Assembly: GCA_035384605.1 (NCBI GenBank)
Contig: DAOOIV010000061.1
Span: 1 to 31,753, forward strand
Source of the DNA: Phycisphaerae bacterium
GTDB lineage: Bacteria; Planctomycetota; Phycisphaerae; UBA1845; PWPN01
Direction of reading: 5' to 3'
Length of the DNA stretch: 31,753 nt
Made by a program: the position numbers and the translations under genes. Position 1 is the stretch's first letter. Each line of letters opens with the position of its first letter. Below are positions 17,205 through 24,635 of this stretch, piece by piece. The notes below the pieces were generated by a model. That model was not told where the DNA came from. It did not search any database and worked only from the letters and a program-made list of their open reading frames with translations.

Positions 17205-17516
17205 TCATGCGGCCGAGTAGACCACGTGTCCGGTTCGCAGGATCTCCGCGGTCAGGCCGCTCGGGTCGTGCCCTTCCTCCCGCAGCACCGGCTCGATGCG
17301 GAAGTCAACCCCTCGGCCCAGACGGAACAGCGTCGCCTCGAGATCCAGCAGATCGCCTTCGATGCGGTCCACCAGCACGGCCACGTCGATGTCGCTGTAT
17401 TCATGGGCCGTGCCGCGCGCGTGAGATCCATAGAGGACGACCTTGCGCACCGGAAACTGCGCCCGGACCACGTCGGCGTATCGCTTCACGAGTTTGATAG
17501 CCTGCTGTGTATCCAT
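17205..17516 (-). CDS. MNT-type minimal nucleotidyltransferase, antitoxin partner of HEPN
   Basis: This 103-residue protein is a minimal nucleotidyltransferase with the GSHARGTAHEYSDIDVAVLV motif: Gly30-Ser31 and the Asp42-x-Asp44 metal pair of the pol-beta fold. In HEPN-MNT toxin-antitoxin modules the MNT protein neutralises the HEPN RNase, in characterised cases by adenylylating or AMP-modifying it. GGAG (minus strand, 17525-17528) lies about 8 nt before the ATG, so this start is preferred over one at 17555. It overlaps the end of the upstream HEPN gene by 31 bp, the usual tight coupling. Because the HEPN gene is frameshifted, the antitoxin may now be unconstrained. Confidence 0.85.
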   Translation of the reverse strand: MDTQQAIKLVKRYADVVRAQFPVRKVVLYGSHARGTAHEYSDIDVAVLVDRIEGDLLDLEATLFRLGRGVDFRIEPVLREEGHDPSGLTAEILRTGHVVYSAA

Positions 17517-17879
17517 TGCCGCAACTCCTCGGTCTGGCTGATCAGCCCCTCGCATCGCTCAGGTGTCAGAGATGCCAGAATCCGCTGCCGGTCCGCCGGG
17601 TAGCAGTTTTCGACATTCAGCGGCCCCAGCGTGTCCAGCAGGGCGCGTCGTGTCGGATCAAGGAGGTCGAACAGACCACTCAGCGCTGCGAGCGCCACGA
17701 GGCTGTGTGTACGGCGGCGTTGAACCCTTGGCCGACACCCACCATGCCTTAAGCATCTTCTCCACCACCTGATGGCACATGAAGCCCACATACAGCAACC
17801 GGCCGGTCTGGAGCATGGCCTTGGCAGTGTCCATGTCGTAGCCGGCCAAGTCGACCCAGTATGTCACCTTCTCGTCCAC
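17486..17879 (-). pseudogene. HEPN-domain toxin, frameshifted at a short CA/TG repeat
   Basis: Two overlapping minus-strand frames together give one HEPN protein. The first frame (from the GTG at 17879) encodes MDEKVTYWVDLAGYDMDTAK through FMCHQVVEKMLKAWW to STPPYT. The second continues from THSLVALAALSGLFDLL through NCYPADRQRILASLTPERC to the stop at 17486. The join falls in TGTGTGT (plus strand, 17705-17711). Adding one TG unit restores the expected PPYTHSL of the family. The likely product was a HEPN RNase toxin paired with the MNT gene. It is either inactivated, phase-variable by slippage, or a sequencing error. No clear ribosome site precedes the GTG. Confidence 0.8.
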
Positions 17880-18165
17880 GATCTTATCATACGACCGGAA
17901 CGAATGCTCACAAGCTGCAAAGCGTTTCTCGGATCACACGCGGGGGGGCCAGGCATCCAGCGTCCGGCCTCGGGTATCGCCCGGCCAGCGAGCGAACTGC
18001 CTCGATCCCGTCAGCTTGAGCTGCAGGACGCGCGGGGCGATCACCTCCAGCGTGCGTCCGGCGCGTCTTCATCTTGCCTTAAGGTTGACATCCATAGAAT
18101 CCCGGTGGCCGTCGATCTGAACGCCGTCGGGATCGGCGTCGACAGTCGACGGTACGGGGCTAGCC

Positions 18166-19521
18166 ATGAAGAAAATCCTGGTGCTCATCATACTCACGGG
18201 TCTGCTCGTCGGGGGCGGTGCGGTGTACTGGCATCGTGGCAGCACATCCGCGGCCGCTTTTCGCACCGCGCAGGTCCAACGGGGCGACATGATCATATCG
18301 ATCGCCGCCACCGGTACCGTTGAACCGGAAGAGGTCATCGACGTCGGCGCCCAGGTCGCCGGCCAGATCCTCTCGTTTGGCACCGACGCCAACGGCAGGA
18401 CGGTGGACTACGGCTCGCCGGTCGAGGCCGACACGGTATTGGCCAGGATCGACGACGCCCTCTACACCTCCGAGGTCGAACAAGCCAAGGCACAGGTCTT
18501 GTCCGCGGAAGGCGGGCTCAAGCGGGCCGAGGCGGACTTGGAGCAGGCCAAGGCCAAGCTCTACCAGGCCGAGCGAAACTGGGAGCGAGCACGACAGTTG
18601 GGCTCGTCATCATCGGCGCTGGCAGCCACCGATTACGACAACTACAAGGCAAGCTACGACTCGGCCAGGGCAAGCGTGCTCATCTGCGAAGCGGCGATCG
18701 TTGAGGCCAAGGGCAACCTTGCTCAAGCCAGGAGCATGCTGCAGCGCGCGGAACGCAATCTGAAGTACACCACCATCAAGTCTCCGGTTAAAGGCGTCAT
18801 CATCGATCGCCGCGTGAATATAGGTCAAACCGTTATTTCCAGCATGAACGCCCCCAGCCTTTTCCTGATCGCCAAAGACCTGACGCGCATACAGGTATGG
18901 GTGGCCGTGAATGAGGCCGACATCGGTCGTTTGCGCCCCGGCCAACCCGTGACGTTCACCGTTTCCGCATTCCCGGGCGAGACCTTCAAGGGAGAGGTGG
19001 GCAAGATTCGCCTGAACGCGTCCATGACCCAGAATGTCGTGACTTACACCGTGGAAGTCGTGGCCGACAATCCCAACGGAAGACTGTTGCCTTACCTCAC
19101 CGCCGACGTCAAGTTCCAACTCGATCGTCATAACGGCGTGCTGATGGTTCCAACCGATGCTCTGAGATGGACGCCGACCGCGGACCAGGTCTTGCCCGAG
19201 GTTCGCCGGACCCTGGAGAACCAGTCGGCCGCCGGGCCTCGGCATGCCGTCGCGAAAGAAACCGCGCCGTCGTTTACAGATACCGACGTCCAGGAGCAGG
19301 GCATCCTCTGGGTACCCGAGGGACGGCATGTGCGGCCCGTTTTCGTCCGGCTCGGCTTGAGCGATGAGGACATGACCGAGGTCGAAGGTGACGGACTGGT
19401 CGAAGGAATGGCGGTCGTGACGGGGCAGGAAGAAATTCAGGAGACGTCCGCCGGCGGCAGCAATCCGTTCCTGCCTAAGTTCCCTCGCATGGGTAAACGC
19501 AGGCCGCCGCCGCCCATGTAG
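18166..19521 (+). CDS. MacA-like periplasmic adaptor (HlyD/RND membrane-fusion family)
   Basis: This 451-residue protein starts with an N-terminal signal anchor (KKILVLIILTGLLVGGGAVYW). A lipoyl/barrel-sandwich half follows (TGTVEPEEVIDVGAQVAGQI), then a long alpha-hairpin coiled coil at about 105-190 (repeated QAKAQ, EADLEQAKAKLYQAER). The second lipoyl half (YTTIKSPVKGVIIDRRVNIGQTV) and beta-barrel domains complete it. It would link the inner-membrane MacB-like transporter to the outer-membrane factor encoded two genes downstream. The C-terminal extension ends in a Pro-rich tail (RRPPPPM). It is the first gene of a four-gene efflux operon (11 bp to the ATPase). The ribosome site before ATG 18166 is weak. 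Confidence 0.92.
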   Translation: MKKILVLIILTGLLVGGGAVYWHRGSTSAAAFRTAQVQRGDMIISIAATGTVEPEEVIDVGAQVAGQILSFGTDANGRTVDYGSPVEADTVLARIDDALYTSEVEQAKAQVLSAEGGLKRAEADLEQAKAKLYQAERNWERARQLGSSSSALAATDYDNYKASYDSARASVLICEAAIVEAKGNLAQARSMLQRAERNLKYTTIKSPVKGVIIDRRVNIGQTVISSMNAPSLFLIAKDLTRIQVWVAVNEADIGRLRPGQPVTFTVSAFPGETFKGEVGKIRLNASMTQNVVTYTVEVVADNPNGRLLPYLTADVKFQLDRHNGVLMVPTDALRWTPTADQVLPEVRRTLENQSAAGPRHAVAKETAPSFTDTDVQEQGILWVPEGRHVRPVFVRLGLSDEDMTEVEGDGLVEGMAVVTGQEEIQETSAGGSNPFLPKFPRMGKRRPPPPM

Positions 19522-19532
19522 ATCGTGCGCCA

Positions 19533-20276
19533 ATGATTGAGCTTCAGAACATTTGTAAGACCTACCACATCGGCGAGATCAGCGTGCCTGCGCTGAAGAA
19601 TGTGTCGCTGAGCGTCGAGCGGGGAGAGCTCCTCGCCCTCATGGGTGCCTCCGGCTCGGGCAAGAGCACGTTGATGAACATTCTCGGATGCCTCGATCGG
19701 CCGAGTTCCGGTCGATACTGGCTTGATGGCAGGGACGTTTCCAAGTTGTCGATCGCCGAGCGGGCAATGGAGAGAAATCGGAAAATCGGCTTCGTGTTTC
19801 AGAACTTCAACCTGCTGCCGCGCACCAGCGCCCTCGATAACGTGGCCATGCCCCTGTCGTACGCCGCCGAGCACCTGTCCGAACGCGAAGCCCGTCGCCG
19901 CGCCCGCCAAATACTCTGCCGGCTCGGGCTCGAAGACCGGCTGCACCACGAGCCCTCCCAGTTGTCCGGCGGCCAGCAACAGCGAGTTGCCATCGCCCGT
20001 GCTCTGGTTAACCGTCCCTCAATCCTCTTTGCCGACGAGCCCACGGGCAACCTCGATTCCCAGACCAGCGTGGACGTTCTTCGCATCTTTCAGCAGCTCA
20101 ACGAAGGCGACGGTCTGACCGTCATCCTGGTCACCCACGATGCCAACGTCGCCAGGTTCGCGCGACGGATCGTCCACATCCGCGACGGCACCATCTCAAA
20201 CGGGCTCTTTACCGGCGATGGCGGAGCGAAATCAGGTTCAATGGCGGGGTACGTGGAAAACGGAGCCGGTATATGA
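19533..20276 (+). CDS. MacB-like ABC transporter ATP-binding protein
   Basis: This 247-residue ATPase has the LolD/MacB-type signature set: Walker A GASGSGKST (38-46, Lys44), Q-loop Gln90 in FVFQNFNLLPRTSALDNV, ABC signature LSGGQ (144-148), Walker B ILFADEP (Asp168, Glu169) and the switch His202 in VTHD. It would power the neighbouring permease. In E. coli MacB the ATPase and permease are fused; here they are separate and the stop overlaps the permease ATG by 4 nt (ATGA). It probably moves macrolides, lipopeptides or other periplasmic substrates through a mechanotransmission cycle. The substrate is unknown. Confidence 0.95.
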   Translation: MIELQNICKTYHIGEISVPALKNVSLSVERGELLALMGASGSGKSTLMNILGCLDRPSSGRYWLDGRDVSKLSIAERAMERNRKIGFVFQNFNLLPRTSALDNVAMPLSYAAEHLSEREARRRARQILCRLGLEDRLHHEPSQLSGGQQQRVAIARALVNRPSILFADEPTGNLDSQTSVDVLRIFQQLNEGDGLTVILVTHDANVARFARRIVHIRDGTISNGLFTGDGGAKSGSMAGYVENGAGI

Positions 20277-21646
20277 GAATCTCGCGAACCCTTCGAACCG
20301 CCATGAGGGCTCTGCGGCGCAATCCCATGCGGGCCACGCTGACCACGCTGGGAATCGTCATCGGTGTCGGGGCGGTCATCGCCATGATGGAAATCGGCGC
20401 GGGTTCCTCTGCGCAGATTCAAAAGGGCATCTCCAGCATGGGCGCCAACGTCCTGCTCATCATGCCCGGCACGGTTTCCACGGCCGGCGTGACTCAAAGC
20501 GCCGGCAGCGTGATCACCCTGACCCCGCAGGACTGCGAGGCCATTATTCGCCAGTGCCCCGCGGTCCGCACGGCCGCCCCCGTCGTGCGGGCCAGAACTC
20601 AGGTCGTCTGCGGCAGCCGCAACTGGGAGCCCAACTCCATCTATGGGACGACCCCGGATTTCCTCGAAGTCCGGCAACTGGGCCCCATGGTCGAAGGCAG
20701 GATGTTCACCCAACGCGACATCCTCAACGGAAACCGGGTCTGCGTCGTCGGCAAAACCCTGGTTCGCGAGCTGTTTCGAGGGGCCTCGCCTGTCGGCAGG
20801 GAAATCCGAATCAAGAATGTGACCTTTCGGGTCGTCGGGGTCCTTAGGAGCAAAGGGGCCAACATGATGGGAATGGATCAGGATGACATCATCCTCGCCC
20901 CTTGGTCCACGATTAAGTACCGGGTCGCCGGCTCGTCGCTGGGATCAACCAACCAGAGTATCAGCAGCGGCTCGAGCAGCAGTGCAGTCAACACTCTGAG
21001 CAATCTCTACCCTGGCGGTCAGACCAGCCTGTATCCGCAACGCAGCGAGGTCCAGATGGCCGACAACCCCATGCCGGTACGGTTCACCAACGTGGACCAG
21101 ATTCTGGCCGTCGCCCGCTCCCCTCAATCGATTCCCGCCGCAATGCAGCAAATCAAGGAGGTCCTGCGGCGGCGTCATCGCCTCGGCCCTGACGATCCGG
21201 ACGACTTTGACCTCCGCGACATGACGGAGATGAGCAACGTTCTGACGTCAACAACGTCCATGATGACCAACCTGCTTCTTGCCGTGGCGACGATCTCACT
21301 CATCGTCGGTGGCGTCGGCATCATGAATATCATGCTGGTCTCGGTTACCGAACGCACCCGTGAGATCGGGCTGCGCATGGCCGTCGGCGCCCAGCCGCGC
21401 GACATCCTGCGCCAGTTCCTGGTCGAAGCGGTCGTTCTGTGCTTGATCGGCGGTGCAATCGGAATCTCTCTGGGACGTGCGGCCTCGATCTGCGTCCGCA
21501 TGCTGCTCAACTGGCCGACCGCGCTGTCTGTGGGAGCCATCATCGCCGCCGTGGTGGTCTCCGCGGCCGTGGGCATCTTGTTCGGCTACTATCCGGCCTG
21601 GAAAGCCTCCCGGCTCGATCCGATCGAGGCGCTGCGGTACGAATGA
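20273..21646 (+). CDS. MacB-like ABC transporter permease (FtsX/MacB_PCD family)
   Basis: This 457-residue protein has one N-terminal TM segment (TLTTLGIVIGVGAVIAMMEIG), followed by a large periplasmic MacB core domain with ISSMGANVLLIMPG at its start. Three C-terminal TM segments follow (AVATISLIVGGVGIMNIMLV, VEAVVLCLIGGAIGISLG, AIIAAVVVSAAVGILFGYYP). The tail PAWKASRLDPIEALRYE is the classic end of this family. A Ser-rich loop (SSLGSTNQSISSGSSSSAVN) sits in the periplasmic domain. It starts within the ATPase stop codon and is translationally coupled. It works with the adaptor and outer-membrane factor of the same operon. Confidence 0.94.
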   Translation: MRISRTLRTAMRALRRNPMRATLTTLGIVIGVGAVIAMMEIGAGSSAQIQKGISSMGANVLLIMPGTVSTAGVTQSAGSVITLTPQDCEAIIRQCPAVRTAAPVVRARTQVVCGSRNWEPNSIYGTTPDFLEVRQLGPMVEGRMFTQRDILNGNRVCVVGKTLVRELFRGASPVGREIRIKNVTFRVVGVLRSKGANMMGMDQDDIILAPWSTIKYRVAGSSLGSTNQSISSGSSSSAVNTLSNLYPGGQTSLYPQRSEVQMADNPMPVRFTNVDQILAVARSPQSIPAAMQQIKEVLRRRHRLGPDDPDDFDLRDMTEMSNVLTSTTSMMTNLLLAVATISLIVGGVGIMNIMLVSVTERTREIGLRMAVGAQPRDILRQFLVEAVVLCLIGGAIGISLGRAASICVRMLLNWPTALSVGAIIAAVVVSAAVGILFGYYPAWKASRLDPIEALRYE

Positions 21647-21656
21647 GGAATACAGG

Positions 21657-23426
21657 ATGAACGATGAATTGACGGTTACGGCCGGATCGGATCGAGGATC
21701 CCTGGCTCATACGCAGGCCAGACCATGCGAAGATCGCGCCGGTTTGATCCGGGCCGCTTTCATTACCCTGGCTCTCGCACAGATTGTGCTGCTATCCGTC
21801 CTTGGTTTGGGCTGCACGGTCGGACCGGACTACCGGCGCCCGGATCTGCCCATGCCGGCGGAATGGTCCAGCCTGCAAGCGGACGCGGCAGCGACGCAGC
21901 CCGCCAGTGCCCCTGCAAGCCCCAAGCCGTTTGCCGAACGGCACCCAGACCCGCTTTGGCAAGCCCAAGGACCGACGACTCGGCCGACGAGCCGGCCGTG
22001 CGACATCGGGAGCTGGTGGAGGAAGCTGAATGATCCAACGCTCGATTCGCTGATCGACCGGGCCGTCCAGTCGAACCTGGACTTGAAAATCGCCACCGCT
22101 CGTGTCCGCGAGGCAAGAGCGCAACGAAACTCCGTAGCCGCCGGACTCTGGCCCCAGATCGGCGCCGCCGGCAGCTACAACTACGGCGGAGGCAGCCTGA
22201 ACGCCGGCCGCGAGGCCTCCGGCGGAACCGGATTGGGCAAACAGGTGAGGAATACCGCCGTCAATTCGGCCGTCCAATCCCTGGTCAACGGTCAGGGCAT
22301 CGACCCCGCTCAAATCGCTTCCAATGCGGCCAAGCAGGCGCTCTCAACCGCCGTCAATAACAAACTCTCGGACGAGGGCCGGGTCTCGCATCGCGGCCAG
22401 AACGTCTTTCAGGCCGGGTTCGATGCAAGCTGGGAGCTTGATGTCTTTGGAGGCGTGCGGCGCGGACTCGAGGCGGCCGACGCAGAAGTCGTCGCTTCCG
22501 TTGAGGATCAACGAGCGGTGATCGTCTCGCTGGTGGCCGAGGTGGCCCTCGAATACGTCCAATTGCGGGGCTACCAGCGGCGGTTGGCCATCGCCCACAA
22601 GAACATCGAGGCACAACGGAAAACCGTTGAGCTGACCCAGGACAGACGCTCAGTGGGCTTCACGAATGACTTGGAGGTTGCGCAGGCCAGGACGCAACTT
22701 GCCACGACCACATCGCAGGTGCCTGTCCTTCAGGACTCCGTTCGACAGACCATGTATCGCCTGAGCATCCTGCTTGGACTGCCGCCCGGTGCGTTGGTGC
22801 CGGAACTCGAAGAAGCCTCGGCGATTCCCACAAGCCCGCCTGAGGTGCCCATAGGCCTGCCCTCCGAACTCCTGCGCCGCCGGCCGGACGTGTCTTCAGC
22901 CGAGCGACAACTGGCGGCGGCCACCGCTCGCATCGGCGAGGCAATAGCCGACTTGTTTCCCAAGTTCTCCATCACCGGCTCCTTCGGAACCCAGAGCCGC
23001 GACATCCGATATATGCTCGACCGCGATAGCCTCGTCTGGTCGCTCGGACCCGCGGTCTCATGGCCCATCTTTCAGGGCGGACGCATCCGGGCCAACATCG
23101 AGATACAGAACGCCCGGCAGGAGCAGGCTCTGGCAGCATACGAACAAACCGTGCTCAACGCGCTCAACGAGGTCGAGGCCGCACTCTCCGCCTACTTGAA
23201 TGAACAAATCCGCCGCCAGGCATTGCTCGAGGCCGTCGAAACAAGCCGCCAGGCGACGGAGTTGAGCACGAGACTCTATGTCCGCGGACTGGGAGCGTTC
23301 CTGAACGTGCTTGAGGCACAACGCTCACTGTACGCCACCGAGGAGGCTCTGGTCCAAAGCGACACCGCGATCATCACCGACCTGATCGCCCTGTACAAGG
23401 CGCTCGGCGGAGGATGGGAGGGCTGA
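21657..23426 (+). CDS. Outer-membrane efflux lipoprotein, NodT/TolC family
   Basis: This 589-residue protein follows the permease by 10 bp. After a hydrophobic export segment (LALAQIVLLSVLGLG) comes CTVGPDYRRPDLPMPAEW, the standard lipidated start of NodT-type efflux channels (GCxxGPDYxxP). The lipobox, GLG-C, is slightly irregular. Two OEP repeats follow, with NLDLKIATARVREARAQR and LPSELLRRRPDVSSAERQL as landmarks, and a late RLYVRGLGAFLNVLEAQRSLYATEEAL. Unusual insertions are a Thr/Pro-rich linker and an extra stretch near residues 195-235. It should form the trimeric tunnel of the tripartite pump. The ATG at 21657 is preceded by GAGGA; the frame is open further upstream only as a shadow of the permease gene. 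Confidence 0.92.
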   Translation: MNDELTVTAGSDRGSLAHTQARPCEDRAGLIRAAFITLALAQIVLLSVLGLGCTVGPDYRRPDLPMPAEWSSLQADAAATQPASAPASPKPFAERHPDPLWQAQGPTTRPTSRPCDIGSWWRKLNDPTLDSLIDRAVQSNLDLKIATARVREARAQRNSVAAGLWPQIGAAGSYNYGGGSLNAGREASGGTGLGKQVRNTAVNSAVQSLVNGQGIDPAQIASNAAKQALSTAVNNKLSDEGRVSHRGQNVFQAGFDASWELDVFGGVRRGLEAADAEVVASVEDQRAVIVSLVAEVALEYVQLRGYQRRLAIAHKNIEAQRKTVELTQDRRSVGFTNDLEVAQARTQLATTTSQVPVLQDSVRQTMYRLSILLGLPPGALVPELEEASAIPTSPPEVPIGLPSELLRRRPDVSSAERQLAAATARIGEAIADLFPKFSITGSFGTQSRDIRYMLDRDSLVWSLGPAVSWPIFQGGRIRANIEIQNARQEQALAAYEQTVLNALNEVEAALSAYLNEQIRRQALLEAVETSRQATELSTRLYVRGLGAFLNVLEAQRSLYATEEALVQSDTAIITDLIALYKALGGGWEG

Positions 23427-23641
23427 GAGATCCGAAAACGACCGATTGCACTCTCGCGCTCGTGAGGCTTTTTCCGACACCTCGTTCGAGTATCATGTGT
23501 TGCGCCGTGTCGGTGCCGCCCGAAGCTGGCAAACAGAGCGGCTGATCCCTTCTGCCGACGAGGCTTCAGACAGGGCAGACGGCCAGGGGCGGTAACCGGC
23601 CGGCGGACGGCCGGGATTCACGAGCATCGGAAACGGTCATC

Positions 23642-24187
23642 ATGCTGAAGGAACAGCCAAACCGGTCGCCGACCAGGGGAGCGCGATCCTGGCTCGATCT
23701 CTCGGATTCCCAGTTGCTGGCTCAGTGCGAAGTCGATTGCTACCGCGCCAGCGGCCCCGGGGGGCAGAAACGCAACAAGACCTCCTCGGCCGTCCGACTC
23801 CGCCATGGCCCCACCTCGCTCATTGTGACGGCTGCCGAGAGCCGCTCTCAACACGAGAACAAGGCCCGTGCACTCAGGCGTCTTCGCGAAGCCATCGCCA
23901 TGACGCAGCGAAACCCCCTCAGACCGGGCGATCCGCCGCCGGACTTCTTCCTTTCCGCGTTGTCCCGAGATCCCGGTCTCAGGGTGAACAGAAAAAACCC
24001 CGACTACTACCACATTGTTCAATATGTCCTGGATATGTTCTCCGCCTGCGCAGGCAGCACAGCCGACACCGCCCGCTCGCTGGGCATTTCAGCAGGCCAC
24101 CTGATTCGCTTCCTGAAGAACGACGACACGTTGTGGGAACACGCCAACCGGCTTCGCCGGAAGTTCGGACACGCGACACTGCGCTGA
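23642..24187 (+). CDS. Release-factor-like GGQ-domain protein
   Basis: This 181-residue protein carries the peptidyl-tRNA hydrolysis motif of class I release factors at residues 40-42 (YRASGPGGQKRNKTSSAVRLRH), followed by the typical ESRSQHENKARALRRLREAI helix. It lacks the codon-recognition domains of RF1/RF2, so it is closer to rescue factors such as ArfB or mtRF-R. It does not end in the Lys/Arg-rich tail that ArfB inserts into the mRNA channel. Its last 70 residues are predicted helical and contain a helix-turn-helix-like stretch (TADTARSLGISAGHLIRFL). Its role in ribosome rescue is inferred. It stands alone, with a CCGGCC/GGCCGG hairpin 28 bp before its start. Confidence 0.82.
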   Translation: MLKEQPNRSPTRGARSWLDLSDSQLLAQCEVDCYRASGPGGQKRNKTSSAVRLRHGPTSLIVTAAESRSQHENKARALRRLREAIAMTQRNPLRPGDPPPDFFLSALSRDPGLRVNRKNPDYYHIVQYVLDMFSACAGSTADTARSLGISAGHLIRFLKNDDTLWEHANRLRRKFGHATLR

Positions 24188-24497
24188 CGACGGATGGGTG
24201 CCCGCGAACCAGACGGTCCGGTTGCGGGTAAAGAAGCAGAAAGCTGGGCCCGCAGACCACGCGGATCACACGGATCGTGGTGGCCGGAGACGCGGGGCAA
24301 GGTAACAAGCCGCGCCGTCTTCGTTGCGCTACGCCGTGGAAAACGCGGAGAAGGCTGGATCGCAAGTGGTCGGGATAGACGCCCACCAAGAGTCCGTCCC
24401 GGCGGATTCGACACGGTGAACACAACACGACATAAAAAGGCGTGCCGGACGTTGGGGGCTAGAGGGTCCGGGGGCTTTCGGATGATGGCGATTCGAC
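24188..24497. other. Intergenic region beyond the tracrRNA terminator
   Basis: About 310 bp with no supported gene. It contains a short inverted pair, ACCACG/CGTGGT, near 24255-24290, and a weak gapped resemblance to the CRISPR repeat around 24352-24384. Frames here lack ribosome sites. Confidence 0.45.
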
Positions 24498-24533
24498 AAA
24501 AAAAGGTCCCCGGTTTTTCCCAAACCCGGGGAC
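24498..24533 (-). terminator. Intrinsic terminator of the tracrRNA
   Basis: GTCCCCGG (24506-24513) pairs with CCGGGGAC (24526-24533), extended inward by TTT/AAA with a one-base bulge. On the minus strand the stem is followed by seven T residues (24504-24498). The other side has no T-run, so the signal is directional. It would also stop any minus-strand transcript running through the array. Confidence 0.9.
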
Positions 24534-24605
24534 GCAAAAATGAGATCCCAAACCACCCATGATCCGCCGTGAGCGGAATGCTCCCAGGCTGGGGGCGATC
24601 ACACT
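24498..24605 (-). ncRNA. Candidate tracrRNA of the type II-C CRISPR-Cas system
   Basis: On the minus strand the first 36 nt (24605 down to 24570) are an anti-repeat. About 26 of 36 positions pair with the plus-strand repeat by Watson-Crick rules, plus two G-U pairs. Mismatches cluster at repeat positions 8-9, where Cas9 guide duplexes usually have a bulge, and at the extreme 5' end. A tail of about 70 nt follows, with a possible GGAUC/GAUCU nexus-like hairpin, ending in a strong intrinsic terminator. Length (about 108 nt) and order (anti-repeat, linker, terminator) match known tracrRNAs. The 5' end is uncertain and no clear promoter is seen in the 30-bp gap before the first repeat. The alternative reading is a decayed terminal repeat. 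Confidence 0.75.
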
Positions 24606-24635
24606 AGTCGCCTCTATTCTGGCGCTGACGCTTCC

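Noticed and set aside
18084..18100. TTGACA followed closely by TAGAAT upstream of the MacA-like gene.
   Set aside because: The two boxes are only 4 bp apart, too close for a sigma-70 promoter, and no alternative -10 lies at 16-18 bp.
24352..24384. A second repeat-like segment (GGCT, TCGCA and GGTCGGG in order, with a 3-bp insertion).
   Set aside because: The match is gapped, shorter than the one at 24570-24605, out of array phase and has no terminator close behind it. It is probably chance in GC-rich DNA.
24194..24562. A plus-strand frame of 122 codons between the GGQ gene and the array.
   Set aside because: It has no ribosome site or domain, and it crosses the tracrRNA terminator hairpin.
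24606..24635. A possible extra spacer between the diverged repeat and the first true repeat.
   Set aside because: It has spacer length, but if 24570-24605 is the tracrRNA anti-repeat this segment is more likely its promoter region. It was not counted as a spacer.
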